DNA of 64,000 nucleotides. Source: a bacterium (Candidatus Blackallbacteria) CG13_big_fil_rev_8_21_14_2_50_49_14 (GTDB lineage: Bacteria > Cyanobacteriota > Sericytochromatia > UBA7694). The position numbers and the translations under genes were made by a program. The stretch covers positions 1 to 64,000 of the forward strand of contig PFGG01000075.1 of NCBI GenBank assembly GCA_002783405.1. Direction: 5' to 3'. This document shows positions 1 to 8,484 of the stretch, piece after piece. Each line of letters opens with the position of its first letter. Position 1 is the first letter of the stretch. The notes below the pieces were generated by a model. That model made no database searches. It was not told the origin of the DNA and saw only the letters and a list, made by a program, of their open reading frames with translations.

Positions 1-17
1 TGTCAAAAAACTTAAAT

Positions 18-47
18 CGCACCCCGAATCTCGTGATTCAAGGTGCG
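18..47 (-). terminator. possible intrinsic terminator hairpin
   Basis: Arms CGCACC/GGTGCG and GAATC/GATTC close on a TCGT loop with a 2x2 internal bulge. Read on the minus strand the stem is followed by a T-rich stretch (ATTTAAGTTTTTT). It lies beyond the main terminator of the pilin-like gene, so it is either a second terminator or the end of an unseen short transcript. Confidence 0.35.
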
Positions 48-161
48 AAGAACTTTCATTCTGAACTACTGAACCAAAGCAAACACGATAAAATTCATAA
101 AATGAAAATTTAAATTAAATTATATTTAAAAATTAAAGCATATGGCTAAAAATGAAAAAAT

Positions 162-184
162 GCCCCAGGTATTTTACCTGGGGC
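162..184 (-). terminator. intrinsic terminator of the pilin-like gene
   Basis: A perfect 9-bp stem (GCCCCAGGT/ACCTGGGGC) with a short AT loop is followed on the minus strand by a run of six T. It sits about 40 bp past the stop codon of the repeat-bearing pilin-like gene. Confidence 0.85.
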
Positions 185-225
185 TTTCAACAGGGTGTCT
201 AAATCAAAGGCAAAACGCCTTATTA

Positions 226-345
226 TTAGCTATCTTTAGAACCGGAATCCTTGGAGCCACCATCTTTGGAACCACTGTCCTTAGAACCGGAATCCTTAGA
301 ACCGGAATCCTTAGAACCGGAATCTTTGGAGCCACTGTCCTTGGC
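226..345. repeat. 15-bp coding tandem repeat, C-terminal block
   Basis: About eight 15-bp units encode KDSGS/KDGGS at the extreme C-terminus of the pilin-like protein. The units differ by synonymous changes and Ser/Gly swaps. Related arrays of the same unit lie at about 697-771 and 921-983, inside the same gene. Confidence 0.85.
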
Positions 346-1302
346 GGCAGGAGTGGGTGTCGGTGTAGGAGCTGCTGCAGGAGGTGTGGCAGTAGCGGGA
401 TAACCGCGATAGATGATTGCTTCAAAGGTTTTCGCTGAACGTGCAGCTGCTTTATTGGGAACATAAGCAGTCACACGCAGTTTCAAAGCATTTGAATCTT
501 GGCCAGGGGCAGTACCCGCAACCGTTGGGTTGGCAACAGAAGTCTGAAGTTCAAACTGGCCTGCGCCGTCAGCGGTATCGTAAAGGGCCCCACCTTTTGT
601 TACTTTGGTTTCTCTCCAGGAGACAACCTTTACACCATAACCCGCAGTACTGGTAGAAGGCGTGGTCACAGCAGGGGGAGTACAACCTGAACTGGTGCCA
701 CCATCTTTAGAGCCACCATCTTTAGAGCCACCATCTTTAGAGCCACCATCTTTAGAGCCGCCGTCTTTACCGGCAGCACAGGGGTCGACCACAGGAGCGC
801 AAGCACCCAGGGTATCACCGGCATGGCCATCGTGTCCATTCCAGCCAGCAGCAGCCACTTCAAGGGTTTGTGCATTTGCAGGATTTCCAGGGGGAACATG
901 GCAAATGGTGACTTTCGCACCACCGTCTTTAGAGCCACTGTCTTTAGAGCCACCGTCTTTGGAGCCGCTGTCTTTGGAGCCGCCGCCCCCTTGAACAGCA
1001 GAGAAACTTTTAAAACCAGAAATTTGCTTCGCATCCGCTTCCTTCTCAATCAAGAACTCGGCATGAGCATCAGCTGCAAGTTGAGCGGTTGGATTATTTT
1101 TTTTGTACACAAGACCGACATACTTAGAGAGACCTTCTTCAGCAACACGAACGGCATCTCTGCTGCGGGTATCATGCGCAATATCTTTGGTACCACCAGA
1201 AATCTGATAGACCAGTACGCCACCAGCAATCAAGACAACAGCTGAGAGCGCAACAGCTGTTACCAAGGCAAAACCTTTTTGAGACTTTCTTTTACTTACC
1301 AT
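226..1302 (-). CDS. PilX-like minor pilin with SKD(S/G)G repeats
   Basis: This 358-residue protein starts with a basic leader, then KGFALVTAVALSAVVLIAG, a class III prepilin-like segment (cleavage expected between G and F) continuing as one hydrophobic helix, then an amphipathic helix with a PilX-type AEEGLSKYV stretch. The mature residue 5 is Thr, not Glu, as in some minor pilins. The body holds five-residue repeats SKDSG/SKDGG in three blocks. Between two of them lies a Cys/His segment (VTICHVPPGNPANAQ ... GHDGHAGDTLGAC) resembling a recurrent short module of surface proteins. The last 40 residues are almost pure repeat. A pilus or pseudopilus role is inferred from the N-terminus alone. No pilus assembly genes lie in the window. 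It ends at a strong terminator and appears monocistronic. Confidence 0.75.
   Translation of the reverse strand: MVSKRKSQKGFALVTAVALSAVVLIAGGVLVYQISGGTKDIAHDTRSRDAVRVAEEGLSKYVGLVYKKNNPTAQLAADAHAEFLIEKEADAKQISGFKSFSAVQGGGGSKDSGSKDGGSKDSGSKDGGAKVTICHVPPGNPANAQTLEVAAAGWNGHDGHAGDTLGACAPVVDPCAAGKDGGSKDGGSKDGGSKDGGSKDGGTSSGCTPPAVTTPSTSTAGYGVKVVSWRETKVTKGGALYDTADGAGQFELQTSVANPTVAGTAPGQDSNALKLRVTAYVPNKAAARSAKTFEAIIYRGYPATATPPAAAPTPTPTPAAKDSGSKDSGSKDSGSKDSGSKDSGSKDGGSKDSGSKDS
697..771. repeat. 15-bp coding tandem repeat, internal block
   Basis: About five nearly identical 15-bp units (plus strand CCATCTTTAGAGCCA) encode SKDGG repeats. Units this uniform suggest recent expansion by slippage or recombination. 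Length changes would stay in frame. Confidence 0.85.
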
Positions 1303-1370
1303 ACTAACCTACCACCTTTTGGATTTCATCTTTACGTTCTAATCATATGATCTAAAACACAAAAATAGAA

Positions 1371-1434
1371 TATAACCAGGGTTATAGATTGGGGTATATA
1401 TTGAGCATTCAATACAGCTATAACCCTGGTATAG
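1371..1434. promoter_or_regulatory. paired inverted repeats upstream of the pilin-like gene
   Basis: ACCAGGGTTATAG (1375-1387) recurs inverted as CTATAACCCTGGT (1418-1430), a 13-bp perfect inverted repeat with a 30-bp spacer. The left arm is itself a palindrome (ATAACC-AG-GGTTAT, 1372-1385). It lies 70-130 bp upstream of the pilin-like start and just past the end of the preceding gene. An operator pair is the likeliest reading; a weak terminator cannot be excluded. Confidence 0.45.
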
Positions 1435-1444
1435 ATCCAAAAAA

Positions 1445-2281
1445 CTAAACCAACGGAGGGGGGGAGTCAAGGTTCTCTGCACTTTCTGGAAAAGCTGATG
1501 AAACAACACGAACAGACCAATTTCCAGCCTGGCTGGTCAACTGTTTCAAAAATGCCAGCATAATCAGGGTATTGCCAAACATCTCACTGCACTCTTCAAT
1601 CAAAATCGACAGGTGACTGATCACATAGGTTTTTACCCCCAGAGAAGCAGCCAGATGGGTATAGATACTTTCCACCCCTTCAATAAAGTCAAGCACCACA
1701 GCAAAACCATAAAGTGAAAGCCCTAAAAACAAAAGAATCTTTTGCTCACGGCTATTCAGGTTTTTCCACATAAACCACATCACAAAAAAGCCAATGCACA
1801 CCAAAGCAGGTACAAAAACCAACTGCCAATGAAAACTGGGAAAATGTTTGACCAATTCAGAAAAAAAGCCGCCCCCAGAAGCGCCTCCTCCTTTAAAGGT
1901 TTCTTCAACAGCGGTACCAATCCGCTCATGCAGACGGGAACCATCGTCCAAGGCCAGATAGCTGAAAAAACTGGCAATAAAACCCCAGCCCCAGAGCACA
2001 AAACGTTTCAGGGTCTGCTTTTGTGTCAGCAGAACAGCAAAAACGCCCCAAAGCACAAGCGCAATACAAAACAACTGTATACTCGAAAACCAGTTCACCA
2101 GACCATCATCCTGAGAAACATTGACCAGGCGTTGCAGGGCCCCAATCGAGGTCCATTCCAGATAGTTCAGAAAAATATCCAAAAGCGCAAGAACCACAAT
2201 CACCCCCCCCCAAAGCCCGGCCAAAGCATTGAGTACCCAGGATTCTTGAATACAAAAACTTATTTTCTCAACCGGTTTCAT
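1445..2281 (-). CDS. multi-span membrane protein, unknown function
   Basis: This 278-residue protein has about six hydrophobic helices (around residues 18-40, 66-86, 95-115, 150-172, 182-202 and 215-245). The segment after the third helix carries acidic and His residues (LALDDGSRLHERIGTAVEE), and a late segment has IEECSEMFG. Such polar residues beside helices could bind a metal or ligand. I do not recognise a named family. It starts 26 bp after the stop of the histidine kinase and is the last gene of the six-gene minus-strand cluster, so it may work with that sensor system. Confidence 0.7.
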   Translation of the reverse strand: MKPVEKISFCIQESWVLNALAGLWGGVIVVLALLDIFLNYLEWTSIGALQRLVNVSQDDGLVNWFSSIQLFCIALVLWGVFAVLLTQKQTLKRFVLWGWGFIASFFSYLALDDGSRLHERIGTAVEETFKGGGASGGGFFSELVKHFPSFHWQLVFVPALVCIGFFVMWFMWKNLNSREQKILLFLGLSLYGFAVVLDFIEGVESIYTHLAASLGVKTYVISHLSILIEECSEMFGNTLIMLAFLKQLTSQAGNWSVRVVSSAFPESAENLDSPPPLV

Positions 2282-2307
2282 AGTTTCTCCCTCTTGAACT
2301 TCAGAAT

Positions 2308-4020
2308 TTAATGTAAACGGGCTAGATCTTGAGGGCCTACCTCAAGATTGCGGGAATAACGGTGAGGCAAAAAAAATGTAAACTGACTGCCCTTGCCCTC
2401 TTCACTGACCAAACGAAGCCACCCTCTGTGCGCTTCAATAATCTGACGACAGAGATAAAGCCCCAAACCCGTGGATAAATCTGCCTGGGCATTGTCTTTG
2501 ATCAAACGATTGTTGCGGTTATAAAAATCAAAAATGGTGGTTTGCAACTCTTCGGGAATGCCTTGTCCATTGTCTCGAATGACAACCTCTACCCCCTCAG
2601 AACTAAATTTGCTGTGAATGGATATCACGCCATTGTTTTGGGTATATTTGATCGCATTCGCTACCAAGTTTTTCAAAACACGCGAAATCTCCATCCGATC
2701 AAACATCAACGGTGCAGGATTTTTATCCAGTGCCAAAGCAATTTCAATTTGTTTGGCCTCAGCTAAAGGACGCAAACCTTCAACAGACTCAGAAAGCAAG
2801 CCATTGAGATCATCTTTCGCCAAAAACAAATTGATCTTCCCCAATTCATATTTTTGAACATTGAGCAGGTTGGTAATCAAATTGAGCGAGTTATTACAAT
2901 GTTTAAGCATCATATTGATCAAGGTAATGCGTTGTTCCCTTGAAATATGATCCTGATCGCGAATATTTTCAAGCGTACGAGAAATAGCGATCAAGGGGGT
3001 TTTTAAATCATGGGCAATCAGCGAGTGAACCTTTTCTTTTTGTGCCTGTTGAGAATAGAGGTCATCCATGATTTGCCAAAACTGAATGGCGATATCACCC
3101 ACTTCATCCTTGCGCTCAAGTAAGTCTGTAATATTTTCTTTGTTGCGCTTCAGGATGGCATCCATCAAACTTTGAAAGGGTGAAATAATATTTTTTGAAA
3201 TATAATAACTAAAAATCAAAAGAATAAGCAAAAAGAAAACAGAAAATACGGCTAAATTGACAACCATCTCTAAGATAATCTGTTTTTCAAAATCTGTGGG
3301 TTGTAAAAGCAAAATTTTCAATTGTCCATTGCGAAAGTCAATGCTGCGATAATTGGCTTTAAACTCTTGGTTCTGGCCTTTCAGAATAAATAAACCGGAG
3401 CTGACCAAATTCGAAATCAAACGGTTAATCGAAACTTCAAAATCAATTTTTTGAAGACTTTTGATCAAATCGGGATCGCTTGAATACAATTGATGGGTAT
3501 TCAAATACAATAAAACCGCCTGCCCATTCTCGTGATACAAACTATTGAGTACAGGATTCAATAATTTTCCTACCACCCATTCTCTTTTCGAATCAAGCAC
3601 CCTGCGTGTAAAAATAAAAAAATCTGTTCCCGCAGCAAGCAGAAAAACCTCACCAGGCTCCAAGGACGGTATTTGATGGGCTTGAATCTGCGTGTAGGAG
3701 GTCTTCACCCGATCTGCTTGATTTTGTTCTTGAAGCATGATCCAATCAAAGCTTTGATTCTTGAGCAAAAGCGCCATCTCCTGCTCTAGCTGAACAGAAG
3801 ACAAGGAATTCAAGATTTCAAGACGCTGTGTTTCATTTTGAAATTGCTCAAGAAAATTTTTCAAAATCAAATAATTGGTATTTAGACCAGAGTCTAAGGT
3901 CTGCTCCGTTTGTTTATAGACAATTTTTTGCACACCCAAACTGGAAATAAAATAATTAATAAAGAGCGAGAACAAAGTGATCACAACAAAAACAATAAAA
4001 AACTTATATCTAATTTTCAT
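2308..4020 (-). CDS. membrane sensor histidine kinase (HisKA class)
   Basis: The protein has 570 residues from the ATG at 4020. A longer frame exists, but this start puts the first helix at the N-terminus. Order: TM1 (about 8-28), extracytoplasmic sensor of about 215 residues, TM2 (about 250-272), HAMP-like linker, HisKA box SLIAHDLKTPL with the phospho-acceptor His near residue 337, then HATPase_c with N-box (LKNLVANAIKYT), G1 (DNGQGIP) and G2 (TGLGLYL). All catalytic boxes look intact. The start overlaps the end of the DUF2927-like gene by about 11 bp, and a response regulator lies one gene upstream. The sensor domain is not one I recognise. Confidence 0.9.
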   Translation of the reverse strand: MKIRYKFFIVFVVITLFSLFINYFISSLGVQKIVYKQTEQTLDSGLNTNYLILKNFLEQFQNETQRLEILNSLSSVQLEQEMALLLKNQSFDWIMLQEQNQADRVKTSYTQIQAHQIPSLEPGEVFLLAAGTDFFIFTRRVLDSKREWVVGKLLNPVLNSLYHENGQAVLLYLNTHQLYSSDPDLIKSLQKIDFEVSINRLISNLVSSGLFILKGQNQEFKANYRSIDFRNGQLKILLLQPTDFEKQIILEMVVNLAVFSVFFLLILLIFSYYISKNIISPFQSLMDAILKRNKENITDLLERKDEVGDIAIQFWQIMDDLYSQQAQKEKVHSLIAHDLKTPLIAISRTLENIRDQDHISREQRITLINMMLKHCNNSLNLITNLLNVQKYELGKINLFLAKDDLNGLLSESVEGLRPLAEAKQIEIALALDKNPAPLMFDRMEISRVLKNLVANAIKYTQNNGVISIHSKFSSEGVEVVIRDNGQGIPEELQTTIFDFYNRNNRLIKDNAQADLSTGLGLYLCRQIIEAHRGWLRLVSEEGKGSQFTFFLPHRYSRNLEVGPQDLARLH

Positions 4021-4816
4021 GATTTTTCTGACACGGTCCTTGAGGTAAAAAACAACGCAAGCTAAAATAATGGGAACAAAAGGCCCGCTCAATCTGTTCT
4101 GCAGGTTGACCTGCAAAAAGCGCGCCGGAATAGAGCAATTGAATCAAACGCCGATCCTGTTCAGAATATTTTTGCACCTGTGTCCAACGCGCTTCAAAAA
4201 TACTCTCAGGCTGATCTCGGGTATCATTGAACAATCCCAAACTCTGGGTCAGTTCTTCGCGAATTAAATGATTTCGCTCTGCCTGGCTAATTTTATTGGT
4301 CGAAATTAAAATTCGGGCAGAATAGAGGCGATCATCCTCTTGTTCCACACTAAAAAAACCTTTGTTATGCGCAATATAATAGGGATCCAAAAACTGAAAA
4401 CGACGGTAAGGCGCAAAGATAATTTCAAGATTGTCTTGTTCAGAGGGTTCAGAGCCTGGTTGCAGCGTCAGTTTAATCTTTTGCTGAAGCTGATTCAATT
4501 CATTCACCACCGCTTGCAAAACCTGTAAATCTTCAGCAGTGGGCGAGCCTTTAATACGAATAAAAATATCTTGCTCCCAAAGCATCAACTTTTTCAGAGG
4601 TTCTCCAAATTCAAGCCCCAAAGCAATTTTCTGAAGACGCTGCAGATCCTCACAGGGAAATTTTTCTTTGGCCTCTAAAAGCATGAAGGCAGAAGGAATA
4701 AAAAAACTCAAACACAAAACAAAAAAACAAAAGACAAGCACAAAAGCAAGCGTAAAAATTCGGGTTGAGCCCCTCGAAAACTGGCTAAATGCCGAAATTT
4801 GAAAGCGCGGCTTCAT
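4010..4816 (-). CDS. membrane-anchored DUF2927-like protein
   Basis: The protein has 268 residues. The ATG at 4816 is chosen because it directly follows the response-regulator stop. One N-terminal helix (about 17-42) anchors an extracytoplasmic domain. The C-terminal half contains HLIREELTQSLGLFNDT followed by PESIF, which matches the conserved pattern of DUF2927 proteins (a zincin-like exported family). The usual HExxH is replaced by the REELTQ segment, as in that family, so peptidase activity is unproven. Lying between response regulator and kinase, it may be an accessory periplasmic sensor or modulator of the kinase. Confidence 0.7.
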   Translation of the reverse strand: MKPRFQISAFSQFSRGSTRIFTLAFVLVFCFFVLCLSFFIPSAFMLLEAKEKFPCEDLQRLQKIALGLEFGEPLKKLMLWEQDIFIRIKGSPTAEDLQVLQAVVNELNQLQQKIKLTLQPGSEPSEQDNLEIIFAPYRRFQFLDPYYIAHNKGFFSVEQEDDRLYSARILISTNKISQAERNHLIREELTQSLGLFNDTRDQPESIFEARWTQVQKYSEQDRRLIQLLYSGALFAGQPAEQIERAFCSHYFSLRCFLPQGPCQKNHEN

Positions 4817-4817
4817 T

Positions 4818-5501
4818 CTAGGCTGAAAGAAGATTACTGGCCATCGCTTTGACAATCGCTTCACTGCGATTCGATACGCTCATTTTTCTGAGAATATTAT
4901 TCACATGCACTTTCACCGTGCCCTCAGATATAAACAGCTGATCTGCAATATCCTTATTCTTATACCCTTTGGCTATCAAGGTTAAAATTTCAAGCTCACG
5001 TTCTGTCAAGACTTCTTTCAAAGGAGAAGTCGTTGAAAATTTAAGCGGAACGGTGTCTGCAGGACTCTTTTCATCCTGTTGCAATTCAGTCAAAACATAT
5101 TTGGCAACCGTAGGTTGCATCAGGGTTAAGCCATTGGCAGCCATTTTAATCGTTGTATAAAGTTCTGCTGGGGGAATATCCTTCATGGTATAGGCATTGG
5201 CTCCCGCTAAAAAGGCACGGTAAAGCGATTGATCGTCTTCGATCGAAGTAAGAATGACCACATGGCTGGGAAGCCCCCGATCCTGAATCGCCTGGGTAAT
5301 TTCAATCCCGCTCATCCCAGGAACACGGATATCCAACAAAGCGACATCGGGCCGATGTTTGGTGATCAAATCCATTCCCTCTTGGCCATGGCCTGAGGTT
5401 GCCAAAATTTCAAGATCTGCATAACAGGACAATGCGCCACTGATACCAGCCAGCATGAGTTCATTATCCTCAACAATCACCAAACTAATTTTCTTTTGCA
5501 T
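4818..5501 (-). CDS. NarL/LuxR-type response regulator
   Basis: The protein has 227 residues. The receiver domain (1-120) has the acidic pocket VEDN, phospho-acceptor Asp57 in LLDIRVPGMSG, the Thr in ILTSIEDD and the Lys in YTMKDIPP. A LuxR-type helix-turn-helix (about 163-222) has LTERELEILTLIAKGYKNKDIA and EGTVKVHVNNIL. It is a DNA-binding transcription regulator, presumably phosphorylated by the kinase two genes downstream. It starts 4 bp after the aminopropyltransferase-like gene. Its targets are unknown; the palindrome at 9722-9743, ahead of this cluster, is a candidate. Confidence 0.93.
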   Translation of the reverse strand: MQKKISLVIVEDNELMLAGISGALSCYADLEILATSGHGQEGMDLITKHRPDVALLDIRVPGMSGIEITQAIQDRGLPSHVVILTSIEDDQSLYRAFLAGANAYTMKDIPPAELYTTIKMAANGLTLMQPTVAKYVLTELQQDEKSPADTVPLKFSTTSPLKEVLTERELEILTLIAKGYKNKDIADQLFISEGTVKVHVNNILRKMSVSNRSEAIVKAMASNLLSA

Positions 5502-5505
5502 TTTC

Positions 5506-8484
5506 TCAGATCTCGCTCAGGATAGATTTTTTTAACCATTTCAAAGTTTCTTTACTCTCAGGATCTTGTTTTAAAGAACGCTCAAAATAAGACTTTGCTG
5601 CTTTATATTCTTTTTGGGCAAACAATGAACGCCCCATCCAATAGGTATAAAGCTCATTTTCTTTTTGAAAAGACAAGGCTTTTGCAAAGGACTTTTCTGC
5701 CCTATCAAAATCCTCTTGAAAATAATAAAGACGCCCCAATCGGTACCTTGCCTGGTGATAAGCCGGCGCCTGCTTCAAGAGCGTCTGCAATTGCTCTTCA
5801 CTGTCCAGAAATCTGTGCTGCTCAAAATACATTTCAGCCAAAGTATAGCGATAATCCTGATTATCAGGTGATTTATCAAGTGCTTTTTTCAAATACAGCT
5901 CAGCATTTTGAATATCGTTTTCTTCTCTAAATAATTTCGACATTTTATAATATACATAGCCTTCTTCTGGAAAAAGCGTAAACATTTTACGCCAGACCTG
6001 ATTGGCCAAAACCTTTTTGCGGTAACGTTCCAACCACTGTGCATATTGTTTTCCAGTTTCAAGACTGGGATGTTGTTCCCAAGCCAATTGATACTCTCGC
6101 AATAAACGCGCTTCGAGCGGCTGACCAAGTTTGGGATCCGCCTGATAGGCTTGGCGAATAAAACTTTTGATAAAGGAAGAATTGCTCTGAAGCTGGGTAA
6201 AGTGGGTTGCTAATTTTAAAGGATCCGCAGGGATTTGCGCACGCATCTGCTCAATGGAATAATTTTTTTCAAGGTAATGTTTAAACGGATCTATATTCGC
6301 GTCAGGGGAAAGTGCCGACATGGCAAACTCTAAATTGGGCTTATCGATTGAATTTAAATCTATATTTTGAGTTTCTGAATGTTCATCCAAAAAACCAAAG
6401 GTATCCGTTGATACAATCGCATACTTAATGCTGTCAAGGCTGCGCCCATGCTTATTCATAAAAAATTCTTTCAAAACCGTGTTCTTTTCAATTGCTTCCT
6501 GTTGGTGCAATGCAATCGGTTGATTGGAACAAAGCAAAAGAAAATAGGAAGAGCGAATCATCGCTGTCCAGGCATATTTGAACTCCGAATGCAAAGATTT
6601 TAAAATAATTTTAAAACCCTCTTCGCCAATGCGATTGTCAATCCAAGTGGTATAAACCCCATCGGGCTTTAAACGGCTTTTGATATGACGAAAAAAATCA
6701 ACTGTATAAAGCTTACTTGAACTGAAATAAAGCGGAGAAGTGACCGTATTCAAGATCAAATCGTATTTTTGTGGCGTGTTTTTGAGATAGCGAATGCCGT
6801 CATCCAAAATAATCTGCGCGCGCGGATCGTGGGCAATATTAAAATTATGTTCCTTCATATCGTCTTGATGTTCGACAATCACAGGGTTGATCTCGACAAT
6901 ATCCGTCTTATCAAAGACCTGGGTCACAGTACTGCCTGTGGAACCACTGCCCAAGCCCAAAACAAGCGCATGTTGTGTACGGGGAGAAACCAGGCTGGAA
7001 AGCGTTCCCACCATATATTCAGCCGCAGAATTCAAGGCCATGCTGATATAGCCATTTATAAAAAAGAATTCCTGATCTCCCACCTTGTTGATTGAAAATA
7101 CATCTTCATATTTGCGGTACTGACTGCCCCATTTGTATTCCCCCATTTTTTGGCGCAGGGTATCCTCACGGCTAAACGCTTTATAACTGAGATACAAGAG
7201 ATTTTCATTCCATAAAGAAAGGTAGGCACCCAACCCTAAAAACAAAGCAATACTTACCAAAACCATATTTTTTCGGTTGGGCCAATCATAAATCACAGCG
7301 GCCAAAGCCAAAAGCGAAAGAATAATCAATAAAATTTGACCATAATTAAAATGGCTATGAATATACAAAACCATCAAAAGATATCCAAAAGCATTGGCAA
7401 GACTTGAAACAAAAAGTAAATGACCTGATTCTTTCGCAACTTCCGATTCATCAGAAGTCAGAAGGGAAGGTATTGCTGCACCAAAACCAATCGAAAGCCA
7501 AAGCATGAAACAGGCCAAAATCAACATTTTTAAAACAATCAGCGTAGACTCACTGAAGTGAGCATAAAACGCAGCATAGCGAAACACCAAGGGCTGAAAA
7601 AGCGCAAGAATCAAGACCAAGAAAAAAGTGCTGCTGATCGTAAAAAAACCAAAACTCAATTTCAAATAGCGGCTGAGTAAACTGCCCAGGGCAATGCCCA
7701 AAAGCACCAAACTGACCACCATGGCAAAGGTTTCATGAAAAGGGCCAAAAATAAACTCTGCGATTTTAATCGCCAACAATTGAAAAATGGCACTGGCGAT
7801 ACTGAGCAAACACAGTGCAGCCAGCAAACGCGGAGGAAAAGAAATAGAATCCTTTAGCTCTCTGACAGTCTTGGATTTTCTAAAGAAGCCAACCAAAAGC
7901 AAACCCGAAAGAAAATTCAAACACAGAATAATCGCAAGCGTCTGCATAATGCCATAGCTTCTGATTAAGTAGAACTCAATCGCAAAGGCCGTTACCGATG
8001 CACCAAAATTATAAATCATATAACTCAGGTCAAAAATTTTACCTGGAATCATTTCTTGAAATAAATCAGCAAACAGCGGCAAACTACAGCCAATCAAAAC
8101 CGTGGGAATACACAAAAGCAAAGCACAAGCCAAAATCGTTAAAAGAATATTTCCTGCGGGCAAAACCTGATAAAAAAAGGCATCAAGACTGGGATAGAGG
8201 GCTATAAAAAGCAAAGCATAAAGTCCGATTGAGGCTTCAATCAGCCATAAATAGCCTTCCAGTTTATGCGCAATTTTTGTGCCGATGCCAATGCCCAATA
8301 GAAACATAATCAGAATAGAGGCATTCAATACAAAACTATTGCCAATAATATTGCCCAAAGCACGGGAATAAAGAATTTCATATGAAATCCCACAAAACCC
8401 AGAAATAAAAAGCGTTAAAATAAAAATAAATCTTTTAATTGGAAAAGCTGACTCTTTCGAAAAAGGAAGGTCTGCTATCCCCAT
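5506..8484 (-). CDS. membrane spermidine-synthase-like/TPR protein
   Basis: This 992-residue protein has three parts. Residues about 15-420 hold roughly 12-14 transmembrane helices. Residues about 440-660 form a spermidine-synthase-like Rossmann domain with the nucleotide loop HALVLGLGSGSTGS, VEINP and LDDGIRYL. Residues about 820-990 carry TPR repeats. Where aminopropyltransferases usually have an Asp-Ser-Ser-Asp type catalytic loop, this protein reads ILNTVTSPLYF, so the key Asp appears absent and polyamine synthesis is doubtful. Membrane-fused SpeE-like proteins are known but mostly uncharacterised. It overlaps the upstream lipoprotein gene by 10 bp and sits 4 bp before the response regulator. 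Confidence 0.8.
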   Translation of the reverse strand: MGIADLPFSKESAFPIKRFIFILTLFISGFCGISYEILYSRALGNIIGNSFVLNASILIMFLLGIGIGTKIAHKLEGYLWLIEASIGLYALLFIALYPSLDAFFYQVLPAGNILLTILACALLLCIPTVLIGCSLPLFADLFQEMIPGKIFDLSYMIYNFGASVTAFAIEFYLIRSYGIMQTLAIILCLNFLSGLLLVGFFRKSKTVRELKDSISFPPRLLAALCLLSIASAIFQLLAIKIAEFIFGPFHETFAMVVSLVLLGIALGSLLSRYLKLSFGFFTISSTFFLVLILALFQPLVFRYAAFYAHFSESTLIVLKMLILACFMLWLSIGFGAAIPSLLTSDESEVAKESGHLLFVSSLANAFGYLLMVLYIHSHFNYGQILLIILSLLALAAVIYDWPNRKNMVLVSIALFLGLGAYLSLWNENLLYLSYKAFSREDTLRQKMGEYKWGSQYRKYEDVFSINKVGDQEFFFINGYISMALNSAAEYMVGTLSSLVSPRTQHALVLGLGSGSTGSTVTQVFDKTDIVEINPVIVEHQDDMKEHNFNIAHDPRAQIILDDGIRYLKNTPQKYDLILNTVTSPLYFSSSKLYTVDFFRHIKSRLKPDGVYTTWIDNRIGEEGFKIILKSLHSEFKYAWTAMIRSSYFLLLCSNQPIALHQQEAIEKNTVLKEFFMNKHGRSLDSIKYAIVSTDTFGFLDEHSETQNIDLNSIDKPNLEFAMSALSPDANIDPFKHYLEKNYSIEQMRAQIPADPLKLATHFTQLQSNSSFIKSFIRQAYQADPKLGQPLEARLLREYQLAWEQHPSLETGKQYAQWLERYRKKVLANQVWRKMFTLFPEEGYVYYKMSKLFREENDIQNAELYLKKALDKSPDNQDYRYTLAEMYFEQHRFLDSEEQLQTLLKQAPAYHQARYRLGRLYYFQEDFDRAEKSFAKALSFQKENELYTYWMGRSLFAQKEYKAAKSYFERSLKQDPESKETLKWLKKSILSEI

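Noticed and set aside
142-994. Reading frames opposite the pilin-like gene rich in SLEPP or ILRTG repeats
   Set aside because: These are antisense shadows of the 15-bp repeats in the minus-strand gene and have no start context or homology.
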